From positions 1-50,714 of the forward strand of contig DQXT01000033.1 of NCBI GenBank assembly GCA_011042225.1: 50,714 nt of DNA, written 5' to 3'. The notes beneath the pieces were generated by a model. The model did not search any database and had not been told where the DNA came from. It saw only the letters and a program-made list of their open reading frames with translations. A program made the translations under genes and the position numbers. This document shows positions 1 through 9,223 of this stretch, in pieces (the stretch's first letter is position 1; the number at the start of each line of letters is the position of its first letter). The stretch comes from Deltaproteobacteria bacterium. GTDB taxonomy: Bacteria > Desulfobacterota > Dissulfuribacteria > Dissulfuribacterales > UBA3076.

Positions 1-74
1 GCCGGAAAAGGGGGACGTTGGTTCTAAAGCATTTTGACAGGAGCGAAATTCTTCTTATACTGTATACTGGGACC

Positions 75-275
75 ATGCCAAGACAACCACGCCTGGATAC
101 GCCTGGAGCCCTTCACCATGTGATGGCCAGAGGCATTGAAAGAAAAAGAATCTCAAGAACAAATTTGACAAAGAGGATTTCCTCAAACGGCTGGCCGAAC
201 TGTGTGATACCGAAAGCCTGGCCGTTTATGCATGGATCCTCATGCCAAATCATGCATACCTTCTTGTGAGGACCG
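75..275 (+). pseudogene. Y1 (REP-associated, IS200-like) transposase remnant
   Basis: The N-terminus [20 protein letters not shown] is typical of the HUH/Y1 transposases common in deltaproteobacteria. The frame breaks near base 160. The protein resumes in the +2 frame as [14 protein letters not shown] and runs to [12 protein letters not shown], where similarity stops at about base 275. The catalytic HUH pair, normally H-x-H, reads HAY, so the second metal-binding His is gone, and the part that should hold the nucleophilic Tyr is missing. Frameshift, truncation and motif loss together make it a dead remnant. The GGGGGACG stretch just upstream (bases 10-17) resembles the flank of such elements from memory, which is only a weak clue. 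Confidence 0.85.
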
Positions 276-480
276 GTAGAAAGGTATTCGCCGCAGATCT
301 CCGCAAGGCGTCCCCATGCTACTATGCGATGCCATTCGGTCTCTTCCTGCCATTCTCCATCCCGTTTTACCGGGGTGTTGGTGGCGAGGTTGAGATTGAC
401 AACCGCCGTTCCGCTTTGGGTATGACGAACTTCGTTTTTCCCGGGCACCCGGTAAAGACCTCTTGAGCTTCGTCCCGCAC
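272..480 (-). pseudogene. single-stranded DNA-binding protein (ssb) fragment
   Basis: On the minus strand a frame reads [19 protein letters not shown], then [25 protein letters not shown], which is the OB-fold core of bacterial SSB. Upstream, the expected NKVxLxGxLGKDPEVR start can be recognised only by changing frame more than once ([10 protein letters not shown] in one frame, PGKNEVR in another), so the 5' part carries small indels. The OB fold is cut off after STG at the junction with the transposase remnant. The C-terminal tail and the acidic tip are absent. The 158-codon ORF listed across this region is a chance chain through ssb debris and transposase antisense and is not a gene. Confidence 0.85.
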
Positions 481-509
481 AGGACCACACTGTGGTTAGA
501 AATAGGTTA

Positions 510-551
510 GAAAAAATGAAAAAGGTTACAGAATAGACTCTATAACCTTTT
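510..551 (-). terminator. intrinsic terminator of tRNA-Arg
   Basis: Read on the minus strand just after the tRNA CCA end, AAAAGGTTA pairs with TAACCTTTT across a 14-base loop. A T-rich tract (CATTTTTTC) follows a few bases later. Position and structure fit Rho-independent termination of the tRNA transcript. Confidence 0.7.
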
Positions 552-559
552 GATTTTAT

Positions 560-636
560 TGGTCCGCCCAGCAGGACTCGAACCTGCAACCTGCGGATTA
601 GAAGTCCGCTGCTCTATCCAGTTGAGCCATGGGCGG
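560..636 (-). tRNA. tRNA-Arg (anticodon UCU)
   Basis: The minus strand folds as a complete cloverleaf. The acceptor stem is CCGCCCA/TGGGCGG, the D stem GCTC/GAGC, the anticodon stem GCGGA/TCCGC around the loop CTTCTAA, and the T arm GCAGG-TTCGAGT-CCTGC. The discriminator is A and CCA is encoded in the DNA. Anticodon TCT reads AGA and AGG. No intron or mismatch is visible. The gene lies next to transposase and ssb debris; tRNA genes are frequent insertion neighbourhoods, but no attachment-site duplication of the tRNA 3' end is seen in the window. Confidence 0.97.
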
Positions 637-753
637 AAACTGAATAACCGATTTGAATCCGTGTATAATCTCTTATAATATCGTTGTAAAGTGACTCCAT
701 CCGTAACTCTTTATATTTTTAATCAACTCTTGCACTCCTGAATCAGTGCACCA

Positions 754-1449
754 CTAAAGATGTTTTAATACCTCTGACAACCGATTTACCTTGATCTGCA
801 ATTCATTCAGTCCGGCATGATTTTGTATCACATAATCAGCCTTTGCAGCCTTTACTTCCTGAGAAATCTGAGTAGCTATCCATTTAGAGGCCATGTCACG
901 GGATATCTTCCTGCGTTTGATCAGGCGCTCCATACAAAGCGAATCAGGCGCCAGTACTGCAACTATATAGTCAAAAAGTTTTTGCCAGCCTGCTTCAAAG
1001 AGTAAAGGCACTTCAACTATTACGATATTCTTTCCTGAAGCGGCCAAATGTTGAAGCATTCCATCCATTCTTTTAAATACATAGGGATGAACTATATTTT
1101 CAACAAGCTTCCGTGCGCTGGCATCGTCCAATATGATGTTCAGCAACCGGTGCCTGCCAAGGACCTTATTGTCATCTAAAATTTCTTTTCCAAAGGTTTT
1201 GACGAGCTCCGCTAAAGCCGGTTCCCCAGGTACGGTAACCTCTTTGGCAAGCATGTCTGTATCAATGACCGGGAAATTATGCCCTGACAACATCCTTCCC
1301 GCGGTACTCTTCCCCGAGGCTATCCCCCCGGTAAGGCCTATGACTTTGTCGGGCCAGTTAAGGGGTCTTTTGCAAAATTCATCTTTTTTAGACAAAATTT
1401 TTTGGTGAAATGATATCGAAGTCATGTCAAGGGTCCATTGGAAAAGCAA
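754..1449 (-). CDS. coaE: dephospho-CoA kinase
   Basis: CoaE phosphorylates the ribose 3'-OH of dephospho-CoA, the last step of coenzyme A synthesis, in the cytoplasm. The P-loop GLTGGIASGKST is at about residues 38-49. DTDMLAKEV follows where the family has its conserved DAD/DxD element, then the lid-region HP (VHPYVF), VPLLFEAG and the C-terminal AKADYVIQN characteristic of the family. Family members usually begin 2-5 residues before IGLTGG, so the listed start adds about 35 residues; no Met lies closer than about 29 residues upstream, so the true start is uncertain. The next gene upstream on this strand is the NfeD protein, 170 bp away, so an operon is possible. Confidence 0.93.
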   Translation of the reverse strand: MLFQWTLDMTSISFHQKILSKKDEFCKRPLNWPDKVIGLTGGIASGKSTAGRMLSGHNFPVIDTDMLAKEVTVPGEPALAELVKTFGKEILDDNKVLGRHRLLNIILDDASARKLVENIVHPYVFKRMDGMLQHLAASGKNIVIVEVPLLFEAGWQKLFDYIVAVLAPDSLCMERLIKRRKISRDMASKWIATQISQEVKAAKADYVIQNHAGLNELQIKVNRLSEVLKHL

Positions 1450-1619
1450 TGGATGAAAAGTCAGTAGAATACATTTGTTATTATCAATAATACAGTAAAT
1501 ATAAAAAATGGCGAAACACTAAAAGATCTGAACCGGCCCCCTTTTCTCATTGCAGAGATCCTGACTTTCTCCGCTTGAAAAGGCCTTAATCTTGCCTGAA
1601 AGGTACTGTTTATTACAGT

Positions 1620-2036
1620 TTACTCCTTGCCTTCTTCTCTGGAAGGTGCTACAAGCAGAGTCAGACCCCTGACTTCTTCGACCCGAACGGCCTCTCCCTT
1701 TTCCATGGGTGGATTACCGTTCTTCAGCTCGGCCTTCCACAGCTCCCCATGGATTCGAATGTAGCCAGACGGTGCAAGCCGCTCCCTGGCGGTCCCCTGC
1801 CTGCCAACCATCGAATGTGCATCCCCATGTGAATTCCATTCATGGGCCCGCCGGACAAAGGGAAACAGGATTACGTCTTTAGCCACTGAGATAGCTACAA
1901 GACCATATATGGACCATACTGGAAGGTCGAACCATTTGTGTATCTGGATCAGTATTAAGATCAGCAGGGCCGTACCGGGTACTTGAAGAATTATATATCT
2001 CACCAGGACTCGAACTGTCCAACCCGTCTCTTTCAT
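1620..2036 (-). CDS. short NfeD-family membrane protein
   Basis: A 138-residue protein with hydrophobic segments at about residues 10-30 and 38-60, followed by a soluble domain. The soluble part begins MVGRQGTARERLAPSGYIRI and ends VRVEEVRGLTLLVAP, the pattern of the NfeD OB-fold domain. Long NfeD proteins carry an N-terminal ClpP-like protease; this is the short form without it. Short NfeD proteins usually pair with a stomatin/SPFH protein, but none is adjacent here. An AAGGGAC element lies just before the ATG. The family role in membrane-microdomain organisation is general knowledge and not demonstrated by this sequence. Confidence 0.75.
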   Translation of the reverse strand: MKETGWTVRVLVRYIILQVPGTALLILILIQIHKWFDLPVWSIYGLVAISVAKDVILFPFVRRAHEWNSHGDAHSMVGRQGTARERLAPSGYIRIHGELWKAELKNGNPPMEKGEAVRVEEVRGLTLLVAPSREEGKE

Positions 2037-2426
2037 GTCCCTTGTTACTACCTCGGCAACTCCGGAGTTAAGGATCGATTCCCTTAGAGTCTTCAGCCTT
2101 TCTCTATCTCATATTAATATTAAGGTATTCAGACAACAACGTTTTCAGAGAAACAAAAAAACAAACCGGCATACATATTTACAAAACTTGGAGACAATGG
2201 ATTCAACTGCTCCCAGAACACCCCCGGAATAACATCTTAGTGAAATCTAAAAAACTCTTTTAATCAACGCCCGAATAACTCTCCATTCTTAGTGAAAATC
2301 TGATTAAGAAGAAATTGAGACATGTTCAAGGCTATACAAAAATAACGAAGTCTGCCAAGACCCCTTTGGGGATTGACAAATTCACCTATAGAGAGCAGAA
2401 TCATCGTGGTTATAGGTAATCTGGAC
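2037..2426. other. divergent intergenic region without a recognisable gene
   Basis: About 390 bp separate the minus-strand NfeD gene from the plus-strand methyltransferase gene. It must hold both promoters, but no convincing -35/-10 pair stands out. A short palindrome CCCCTTTGGGG lies at 2361-2371, roughly 55 bp before the chosen start. I looked for an SAM riboswitch-like leader, since the downstream gene belongs to methionine metabolism, and saw no characteristic conserved core. Confidence 0.5.
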
Positions 2427-4292
2427 ATGAGCAGACAGATAAAATACAAATTTGTGGACCAGCTTAATGAGAAAGTCATGCTGGGAGACGGCGCCTTTGG
2501 GACGTATCTCTTCGAAAAAGGTGTAGACCTCTCAAAAAATACCGATCTGCTTAACCTCAGCGATCCGGACCTGGTCTATTCTATTCACGAGGAATACATC
2601 AGGGCTGGAAGCGAACTCATTGAGACCAATACATTTGGGGCCAATCGTTTTAAAATGATCAAGTTCGGCCGGGAGCACAAGATTCGTGAAATTAACCTGA
2701 AGGGGGCTGAACTGGCCTGCAGGGCGGCGGGCAATGATATATTTGTAGGCGGATCCATTGGCCCGACAGGTGTAAAGTTTCCGCTTGAGAACGATAAAGT
2801 TGATTCAAGTGCGGTTCAGGAGGCCTTTTTTGAACAGATGACCGCCCTGCTGGAAGGCGGAGTTGATCTGTTCATTATTGAGACCTTTACTTATCTGGAT
2901 GAGATACTTTTGGCTATTGAAACGGCAAAGAAGGTTGCACCCGATATTCCGATTGTAGCTCAAATGATCTACCCGTTCCGTGGGCGAACAGCCATCGGCC
3001 TGGATGCCCTTGATTGTGGCAGGGCGACAGCCGCCGCAGGGGCCACAGTCGTTGGCACGAATTGCGGACGGGGAGTCAAATCTATGCTCTCAGCGGTTGA
3101 GCGGCTGTCCCTACTTAAGGATACGGTCCTCCTCTCAGCGTTTCCCAATGCCGGATTACCAGAAGTCATAGAACACCGCATGGTGTATTCCACACCGCCA
3201 AGCTATATGGCTGAAAAGGTGGCTGAAATGGTCAAGCTTGGGGTCCGGCTGATTGGCGGATGCTGCGGTACTACACCGGCCCATATCCATGAATTCAGAC
3301 AGCACCTTCACATCAAGAGACCCAAGGCCATAGGGGTTGCAGTCAGCGTGGAAAAGGCATCTGATCTGCCCGAAGACGGAAAGGACCTCACCGGCCGGGG
3401 CGGAATGATCGACGGCCTCAAACCCGACCGCATCCCTGTGCTTGTGGAAGTGGACCCTCCCAAGCATCTTGATGTAGAGGGAATTCTCACTGGAGCAAAA
3501 GCACTGGCCGGTGCCGGCGCTGATGCCATCACCCTTGCCGAACATCCCCTGGCCGTTCTTCGAACGGACAATCTATCCCTTGCGCACAGAATTCGGGTAG
3601 AGACAGGTATACAGACGGTACTACATCTGACCTGCAGAGATCGGAACGTATTAGGTCTTCAGGCACAGATTATGGGGGCTCATGTCCTTGGACTGGAGGC
3701 CATATTGGCCATTACCGGGGATCCGGCCACCTCAACGGATCAGCCTGGTGTCAGTGGAGTATTTGATGTCCGTTCCTTTGGCCTGATTCAAATGATAAGT
3801 CAGTTCAACCGTGGCCTGAATATGGCAGGGGTATCAATGAAAGAGCGCACTAATTTCTCTATTGGCGCTGCCTTCAGCTATCGTCCTGCAAATCCTGATC
3901 TACAGATCAGCAGACTGGCACGAAAGGCCGATCTGGGCGCGCATTTTGTCATGACCCAGCCTATTTTTGATCGAGATGCCGTAGAGGCCATGATGAATAG
4001 TACGCAACACCTTAACCTCTTGATTTTCACAGGTATTTTTCCTCTGATATCCGCCAGGAACGCGGATTTCCTTCACAACGAAATCCCAGGCATCTCAATT
4101 CCCACAGAGATTCGAAAACACCTATGGAAGTATGAAAAGGTCGAAGACCAGCGCAAGGCGGCCCTAGACCTGGCCAGAAAACTGATTGCCGATATCATTT
4201 CATTCGTTGACGGACTCTATTTGATCAGTCCCCTCAATAAGTGGGAAATTCCATTAACGTTATTGCAGGAACTAAGGGCCGCCGGACATTGA
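2427..4292 (+). CDS. homocysteine S-methyltransferase / methylenetetrahydrofolate reductase fusion
   Basis: The N-terminal half (to about residue 300) is a homocysteine-methyltransferase barrel. It has LGDGAFGTYLFEKG at its start and the zinc-ligand cysteines in VVGTNCGRG and GGCCGTTPAH. The C-terminal half, from about residue 330, is a MetF-type reductase with LVEVDPPK, LHLTCRDRN, ILAITGDP and VMTQPIFD. The architecture matches Bacillus YitJ-type bifunctional proteins: the reductase makes 5-methyl-THF and the methyltransferase half moves a methyl group to homocysteine. There is no cobalamin-binding or activation domain, so this is not full-length MetH. The track start at 2373 is a TTG; the ATG at 2427 (MSRQIKYKF) is preferred because family similarity begins shortly after it. 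The gene stands alone, with 262 bp before tilS holding nothing I recognise. Confidence 0.88.
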   Translation: MSRQIKYKFVDQLNEKVMLGDGAFGTYLFEKGVDLSKNTDLLNLSDPDLVYSIHEEYIRAGSELIETNTFGANRFKMIKFGREHKIREINLKGAELACRAAGNDIFVGGSIGPTGVKFPLENDKVDSSAVQEAFFEQMTALLEGGVDLFIIETFTYLDEILLAIETAKKVAPDIPIVAQMIYPFRGRTAIGLDALDCGRATAAAGATVVGTNCGRGVKSMLSAVERLSLLKDTVLLSAFPNAGLPEVIEHRMVYSTPPSYMAEKVAEMVKLGVRLIGGCCGTTPAHIHEFRQHLHIKRPKAIGVAVSVEKASDLPEDGKDLTGRGGMIDGLKPDRIPVLVEVDPPKHLDVEGILTGAKALAGAGADAITLAEHPLAVLRTDNLSLAHRIRVETGIQTVLHLTCRDRNVLGLQAQIMGAHVLGLEAILAITGDPATSTDQPGVSGVFDVRSFGLIQMISQFNRGLNMAGVSMKERTNFSIGAAFSYRPANPDLQISRLARKADLGAHFVMTQPIFDRDAVEAMMNSTQHLNLLIFTGIFPLISARNADFLHNEIPGISIPTEIRKHLWKYEKVEDQRKAALDLARKLIADIISFVDGLYLISPLNKWEIPLTLLQELRAAGH

Positions 4293-4554
4293 TGCAAGGC
4301 CGTTGTTCACTATTCTCTTTATTGCTAAAGCTACTGCAAACGCTAAGATAAAAGCATCTTCACGTCTATTTGAAATTCAATTGATAATTACGACCTGTTA
4401 GCAAAAGACCACTAACTGATAATATCTACTGCATTCAACTGCAGCGGCGCCAGGCACCTATTAAAATTGAAATAGCCCCTAAAATAAGTTATTATAAACA
4501 ATAAATTGCGTTTATACCGGCTAATATTGTTAATATGTAGGTTGGTGGCTTATT

Positions 4555-6036
4555 TTGTTAAGTCCCGCTCCCAAAAAAAATTATGTATCACCTTTTTCGA
4601 AGTCCGAGATGTCATCTTTAAAATCACTGGTCAAACTGACTGTTAGGTGCAAAAATCTTTTTGAATCCGGAGCAGGAATAGTAGTAGCAGTTTCAGGTGG
4701 ACCGGATTCTGTCTGTTTGCTGCATATTCTTTATTTATTGAGCAGCGAGTGGGATCTGGCCCTTGAAGTAGCCCACTTTGAGCACGGCCTCAGGGGCTCT
4801 GAATCCAGAGACGATGCCTGTTTTGTCAAAAGGCTGTCTCATAATTTTGGGCTCGGTTTTTCTATTGAACACGGCAATGTCAAAGCCTTTGCACGCAGGG
4901 AAGGCATAGGAATTCAGGAGGCTGCTCGAATCCTCAGATACGAATTTCTGGAACGCGTGCGCATTAAAACCAAGAGCGCATATATAGCCACGGCACATAC
5001 TGCCGACGACCAGGCAGAAGAGGTGCTGATGCGCTTGATCAGAGGTACAGGTCTCTCAGGACTCAGTGGAATTCCATGGATAAGAGATAACTGCATAGTC
5101 CGTCCGCTTCTAGGTGTAACCAAGCAGCAGATACTGGACCACCTTAAAGTCTATGATATACCATATGTAATAGATCGATCTAATAACAGCAGGAAATATC
5201 TGCGAAACCGGATTCGCAAAGACCTTGTGCCGCTTTTGACTAAGAAATTCAACCCTGCCATTGTGCGTACTATCAACCGTATGACAGAAATGCTGGCAGA
5301 AGATCATCACCTGTTGACAGAGATGGCGGAAAAGGCATATCAGAATTCATTGTCATTGCCTTCCCGGGAAGGAAAACTGTGTTTCAGTATAAAAAAAATA
5401 AAAAAATATCCCGAACCGATTCGCCGCAGGATTTACAGAATGGCCCTTAGGGATTTGAGACTATTCAGCGGCAGGGTAAGGGCCGGCCATCTTCTTGGTA
5501 TAGATAAGTTGGTTAACAGTCTTAAAGACCCTTGCGCCTCGTTCAGGCTGCCCGGAGGTGCTATGGCATTTAGAAGATATGAAGATCTGTTTATTTCCTC
5601 TTCCAGCCCTGAAAAACAAATTCCGGATTCAAATGACACCGGTTTTTCAGTGTGCGTTACCGGACATGGACATTGGCCTACCCCCAATGGAAAGGGATAC
5701 GTGGAGATTTTATTATCAGATGTTACAAGTGACTTTAGATCCAGAGACCGAAAGGAGTATTTCAAGCCCCTGTGGTTAAATCCTCAGGCTGTTGAGTTTC
5801 CTCTTGATCTCAGGACCAGAAGGCCCGGTGAAATTTTCTGGCCCCTGGGCTCTCCGTCACCTTTTAAACTCAAAAAATTTTTAATATCAAGCAAAATCCC
5901 GCGCGATATCAGAGACTCTTTGCCAATACTCGCCAGAGGCAAAGAAGTAGTAGCGATAGCAGGAGTTGAAATCTCCCATCCCTACAGGCTCCTTCAAACG
6001 AGCAGAAAGGCGCTTTCGCTTCAGTGGATAATCTAA
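4555..6036 (+). CDS. tilS: tRNA(Ile)-lysidine synthetase
   Basis: TilS attaches lysine to C34 of tRNA-Ile(CAU), changing its reading from AUG to AUA. The PP-loop ATPase signature VAVSGGPDSVCLLH is near residue 44. HFEHGLRGSESRDDACFV follows, and then ATAHTADDQAEEVLMRLIRGTGL, all diagnostic for the family. The C-terminal TilS domain (RRPGEIFWPLG...KLKKFLISSKIP) is present. Two starts are possible: TTG at 4555 with GGTTGGTGG upstream, or ATG at 4609, which removes 18 residues and still leaves the P-loop about 28 residues in. tilS beside ftsH is a widespread order; the hpt gene often found between them is missing here. Confidence 0.92.
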   Translation: MLSPAPKKNYVSPFSKSEMSSLKSLVKLTVRCKNLFESGAGIVVAVSGGPDSVCLLHILYLLSSEWDLALEVAHFEHGLRGSESRDDACFVKRLSHNFGLGFSIEHGNVKAFARREGIGIQEAARILRYEFLERVRIKTKSAYIATAHTADDQAEEVLMRLIRGTGLSGLSGIPWIRDNCIVRPLLGVTKQQILDHLKVYDIPYVIDRSNNSRKYLRNRIRKDLVPLLTKKFNPAIVRTINRMTEMLAEDHHLLTEMAEKAYQNSLSLPSREGKLCFSIKKIKKYPEPIRRRIYRMALRDLRLFSGRVRAGHLLGIDKLVNSLKDPCASFRLPGGAMAFRRYEDLFISSSSPEKQIPDSNDTGFSVCVTGHGHWPTPNGKGYVEILLSDVTSDFRSRDRKEYFKPLWLNPQAVEFPLDLRTRRPGEIFWPLGSPSPFKLKKFLISSKIPRDIRDSLPILARGKEVVAIAGVEISHPYRLLQTSRKALSLQWII

Positions 6037-6063
6037 AACAGGCTTCATTTCATTCACCTGTTT

Positions 6064-6083
6064 ACACTTTTTTAAAAAAGTGT
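6064..6083. repeat. perfect 20-bp palindrome after tilS
   Basis: ACACTTTTTTAAAAAAGTGT is perfectly self-complementary and lies 28 bp past the tilS stop. Flanking bases extend it only slightly. As RNA it would form an A/U-rich hairpin with almost no loop, so it could be a weak terminator. As DNA it could be an operator for a dimeric regulator of ftsH. Confidence 0.45.
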
Positions 6084-6120
6084 GTATTATTGAGTTAAAT
6101 GCCTATATCAGAGCTGTAAA

Positions 6121-6190
6121 TTTGAGACTCGAAACTTGATAACGCGGCTACTGTTTTGTATTTTCCCAATTTCAAGTTTCAAATTCCACT
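6121..6190. repeat. inverted-repeat intergenic element (copy 1)
   Basis: Arms GAAACTTGA (6131-6139) and TCAAGTTTC (6172-6180) are exact inverses 32 bp apart, inside an AT-rich stretch ending TTTCAAATTCC. A similar element lies before the transketolase gene (43000-43055). Its arms are related in sequence and spacing, which suggests a dispersed REP/MITE-like family. Confidence 0.4.
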
Positions 6191-6331
6191 GCCAAAATTC
6201 AAGCTCGACAAAGTATAAATAACGTTTGGTTCGTCGCAAAGTACGCCAAATAATTATTGTATTCAATTCGTTATTTTGATTTATTATATGTTCTGATTTA
6301 TGTTAAAAAAATATTATTTGGAGGATCACTC

Positions 6332-8155
6332 TTGAACACCTTTTACAGGAACTTGAGCCTGTGGCTTGTTATCGGCCTTGTTATGGTCTTTATATTCAAT
6401 CTCTTTAACGAGCCCCAGAAATCAATACAAGAAATCCCTTACAGCGGTTTTCTGGAACATGTTGAAACAGGTGGGGTGACCGCTGTTGTTATTCAGGGAG
6501 ACAGGCTTGACGGTGTATTTCAGGACCAGACGCCTTTTTTTACTGTAATACCTGCTCAGGACCCCGATATGATGCATTTGTTAAAAGAAAAAGGTGTTAC
6601 CATCCAGGTGAAACCCATTGAGGATACACCATGGTATCTTACATTGCTGATTTCGTGGTTTCCCATGTTGCTCCTCATAGGCGTATGGATTTTCTTCATG
6701 AGACAGATGCAGACAGGAGGCGGTCGTGCCCTGTCCTTTGGCCGTAGCAAGGCAAAGCTTGTCACTGAAGATACTACAAAGGTTACCTTTAAAGATGTGG
6801 CAGGTATAGAAGAGGCCAAGGAGGAACTGGAGGAGATAATCGACTTTTTAAAAGATCCCAAAAAGTTCACGCGTCTCGGCGGCAGAATCCCAAAAGGTGT
6901 CTTGCTTATCGGGTCACCCGGTACGGGTAAAACGCTTCTGGCCAGGGCCATAGCCGGAGAAGCGGGTGTGCCGTTTTTCACTATCAGCGGATCCGACTTT
7001 GTGGAGATGTTTGTCGGTGTCGGCGCTTCCAGAGTAAGAGACCTCTTTGTCCAGGCAAAGAAAAATGCGCCATGCATTATTTTCATTGATGAATTAGATG
7101 CAGTAGGCCGTCATAGAGGTGCCGGACTCGGAGGCGGACATGATGAAAGGGAACAGACGTTAAATCAGCTCCTGGTGGAAATGGACGGTTTTGAGAGCAC
7201 TGAAGGCGTCATTTTGGTTGCGGCTACCAACAGACCTGATGTATTGGATCCGGCCCTGTTAAGACCAGGGCGCTTCGATCGACAAGTAATTGTCCCTGTA
7301 CCCGATCTCAGAGGACGTGAAAAAATATTGGAGGTACACGTAAATAATATCCCGCTTGGACCCGATGTTGAACTGTCATTAATAGCCAGGGGTACACCTG
7401 GATTCTCCGGTGCCGATCTTGAAAATCTTGTAAACGAGGCAGCCCTCCTTGCGGCCAGAGACAACAAAGAGACCGTTAGCATGAATGATTTCGAAAAGGC
7501 CAAAGACAAGGTGCTTATGGGCACCGAGAGAAAAAGCCTCATTATCTCGGATGAGGAAAAGCGCATAACTGCTTATCATGAAGCAGGACATACGTTGGTG
7601 GCAAAGATCCTCCCCGGCACTGATCCAATCCACAAGGTAACCATCATACCAAGGGGTCGTGCGCTTGGGCTCACCCAGCAGCTTCCGGAAGATGAACGTC
7701 ATAGCTATTCGAGGTCATATCTTCTTAACAGCCTTGCAATCCTCATGGGAGGCAGGGTAGCAGAAGAGCTGATAATGAATGAATTTACCACCGGGGCGGG
7801 AAATGATATTGAAAAGGCCTCACACCTGGCAAGAAAGATGGTCTGTGAGTGGGGCATGAGTGAGGGGCTTGGCCCGATTGCATTCGGCAGGAAGGAAGAA
7901 CACCCGTTTCTCGGCAGGGACTTTAGTCAGGTTAAAGACTATGGCGAGGAAACAGCCCAAAGAATAGATCAAGAGATCCTGAAAATAGTGCATGATTCAT
8001 ACAAACGAGCCAAGTCTTTGATTCAGGAAAATATCGATTGTCTTCACGGTATTGCTAATGCCTTATTAGAGAAAGAGTCCCTTGATGCAGCCGGTATTGA
8101 ACAAATAATGAGTAACTGCCGAAAAGATACTCAGGTTCAAATGGCTGGTATCTGA
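6332..8155 (+). CDS. ftsH: ATP-dependent zinc metalloprotease FtsH
   Basis: FtsH is a membrane-anchored hexameric AAA+ protease that extracts and degrades membrane and short-lived cytosolic proteins. The start is set at TTG 6332, which follows a strong GGAGG by 7 bases; the ORF-track start is 25 codons upstream and adds an untypical tail. Two membrane segments ([16 protein letters not shown] and about residues 105-125) flank a periplasmic domain. Walker A is GSPGTGKT (about residue 193), Walker B is FIDELDAVG, the second region of homology ends RPGRFDRQ, and the zinc site is HEAGH (about residue 415). Length (607 residues) is normal. It is followed by folP and the c-di-AMP genes on the same strand. 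Confidence 0.97.
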   Translation: MNTFYRNLSLWLVIGLVMVFIFNLFNEPQKSIQEIPYSGFLEHVETGGVTAVVIQGDRLDGVFQDQTPFFTVIPAQDPDMMHLLKEKGVTIQVKPIEDTPWYLTLLISWFPMLLLIGVWIFFMRQMQTGGGRALSFGRSKAKLVTEDTTKVTFKDVAGIEEAKEELEEIIDFLKDPKKFTRLGGRIPKGVLLIGSPGTGKTLLARAIAGEAGVPFFTISGSDFVEMFVGVGASRVRDLFVQAKKNAPCIIFIDELDAVGRHRGAGLGGGHDEREQTLNQLLVEMDGFESTEGVILVAATNRPDVLDPALLRPGRFDRQVIVPVPDLRGREKILEVHVNNIPLGPDVELSLIARGTPGFSGADLENLVNEAALLAARDNKETVSMNDFEKAKDKVLMGTERKSLIISDEEKRITAYHEAGHTLVAKILPGTDPIHKVTIIPRGRALGLTQQLPEDERHSYSRSYLLNSLAILMGGRVAEELIMNEFTTGAGNDIEKASHLARKMVCEWGMSEGLGPIAFGRKEEHPFLGRDFSQVKDYGEETAQRIDQEILKIVHDSYKRAKSLIQENIDCLHGIANALLEKESLDAAGIEQIMSNCRKDTQVQMAGI

Positions 8156-8211
8156 TACAAAAAAATGGGCGGTTATTTACCCCTTTATAAATAGTATGAA
8201 CGGTTACGAGC

Positions 8212-9063
8212 ATGGCTCTTCCCTGTTTGACCATAAAAGAGCATATATTCCACTGGGGTTTTCGCACATATATTATGGGGGTCATAAACGTAACGCCCGA
8301 TTCATTTTCAGATGGTGGAAAATTCTGCTCTCCAGAAAGTGTTCAGCGACAGGCTGTCTCGCTGGTTTCCGCTGGAGCCGACATACTTGACATAGGAGGA
8401 GAATCTACTCGGCCTTTCTCAGAACCTGTTACTCTGGAAGAAGAATTGCGTCGGGTGATACCTGCCATAAGGGAAATACGAAAAATCAGTGATTGTCTGA
8501 TATCCGTAGATACTGTAAAGGCCGAAGTAGCCAAAGCCGCACTTTACGAGGGAGCTAATATTATCAATGATATCAGTGCATTGCGTTTTGATCCTCAAAT
8601 GGCCGATGTTATTTCCGCCCATGAAGCCACCGTTGTACTTATGCATATGAAAGGAAGCCCCAGGGATATGCAAGTGGATCCCTGTTATGAAGATGTGGTC
8701 GGGGAGGTCAGGGACTTTTTGGAAAAACGAATAACATGGGCCCATAGCAGGGGCATTCCCAAGGAAAAGATGCTTATTGACCCCGGCCTTGGATTTGGGA
8801 AAAGTTTTCAGGACAACTTGGTACTGATTAATCGGTTGCAGGAGTTTACCGACTTAGGAATACCGGTCATGGTGGGTGCGTCGCGAAAGGCCTTTCTTGG
8901 AGCGGTAACCGGAATAAAAGCGGCAAAAGAGCGAGATATTGCTACTCTGGGTGCGATTGCAGCATCAGCCATGAGGGGAGCGAATTTAGTGCGCGTACAC
9001 AATGTTGCCCTTACCAGACAGGTACTCCGGGTAGTTGACGCCATTTGCAGAGAGAGTCTTTAA
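8212..9063 (+). CDS. folP: dihydropteroate synthase
   Basis: FolP condenses para-aminobenzoate with dihydropterin pyrophosphate in folate synthesis. Visible motifs in TIM-barrel order are MGVINVTPDSFSDGG, DILDIGGESTRPFS, SVDTVKAEVA, INDISALR, VLMHMKGSP, IDPGLGFGKS, VGASRKAFLG and VRVHNVA. Length of 283 residues is normal. The start at 8212 leaves 21 residues before MGVINVTP, as in many homologues. It lies 56 bp after ftsH, probably in the same transcript. ftsH-folP-cdaA-cdaR-glmM is a recurring order in bacteria that make c-di-AMP. Confidence 0.96.
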   Translation: MALPCLTIKEHIFHWGFRTYIMGVINVTPDSFSDGGKFCSPESVQRQAVSLVSAGADILDIGGESTRPFSEPVTLEEELRRVIPAIREIRKISDCLISVDTVKAEVAKAALYEGANIINDISALRFDPQMADVISAHEATVVLMHMKGSPRDMQVDPCYEDVVGEVRDFLEKRITWAHSRGIPKEKMLIDPGLGFGKSFQDNLVLINRLQEFTDLGIPVMVGASRKAFLGAVTGIKAAKERDIATLGAIAASAMRGANLVRVHNVALTRQVLRVVDAICRESL

Positions 9064-9223
9064 TGAATCCGCTGGGAATACTAGATTTGCGGTATTGCTT
9101 AAATCGTTCAGCAATTACAATGTCCGCTAACAAATACGTCTCATTCCTCAACAATTCCTCGTCTTGCACGCGGCTTTTTTTGAGCAAAATTCTGTTTCAG
9201 GACTCTTTACAGTGTAACCTTTA

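Noticed and set aside
113-589. 158-codon minus-strand ORF as one gene
   Set aside because: Only the middle matches SSB. The rest is antisense of the transposase remnant, tRNA and terminator.
2037-2426. SAM or S-box riboswitch before the methyltransferase fusion
   Set aside because: No conserved riboswitch core or terminator/antiterminator pair is visible.
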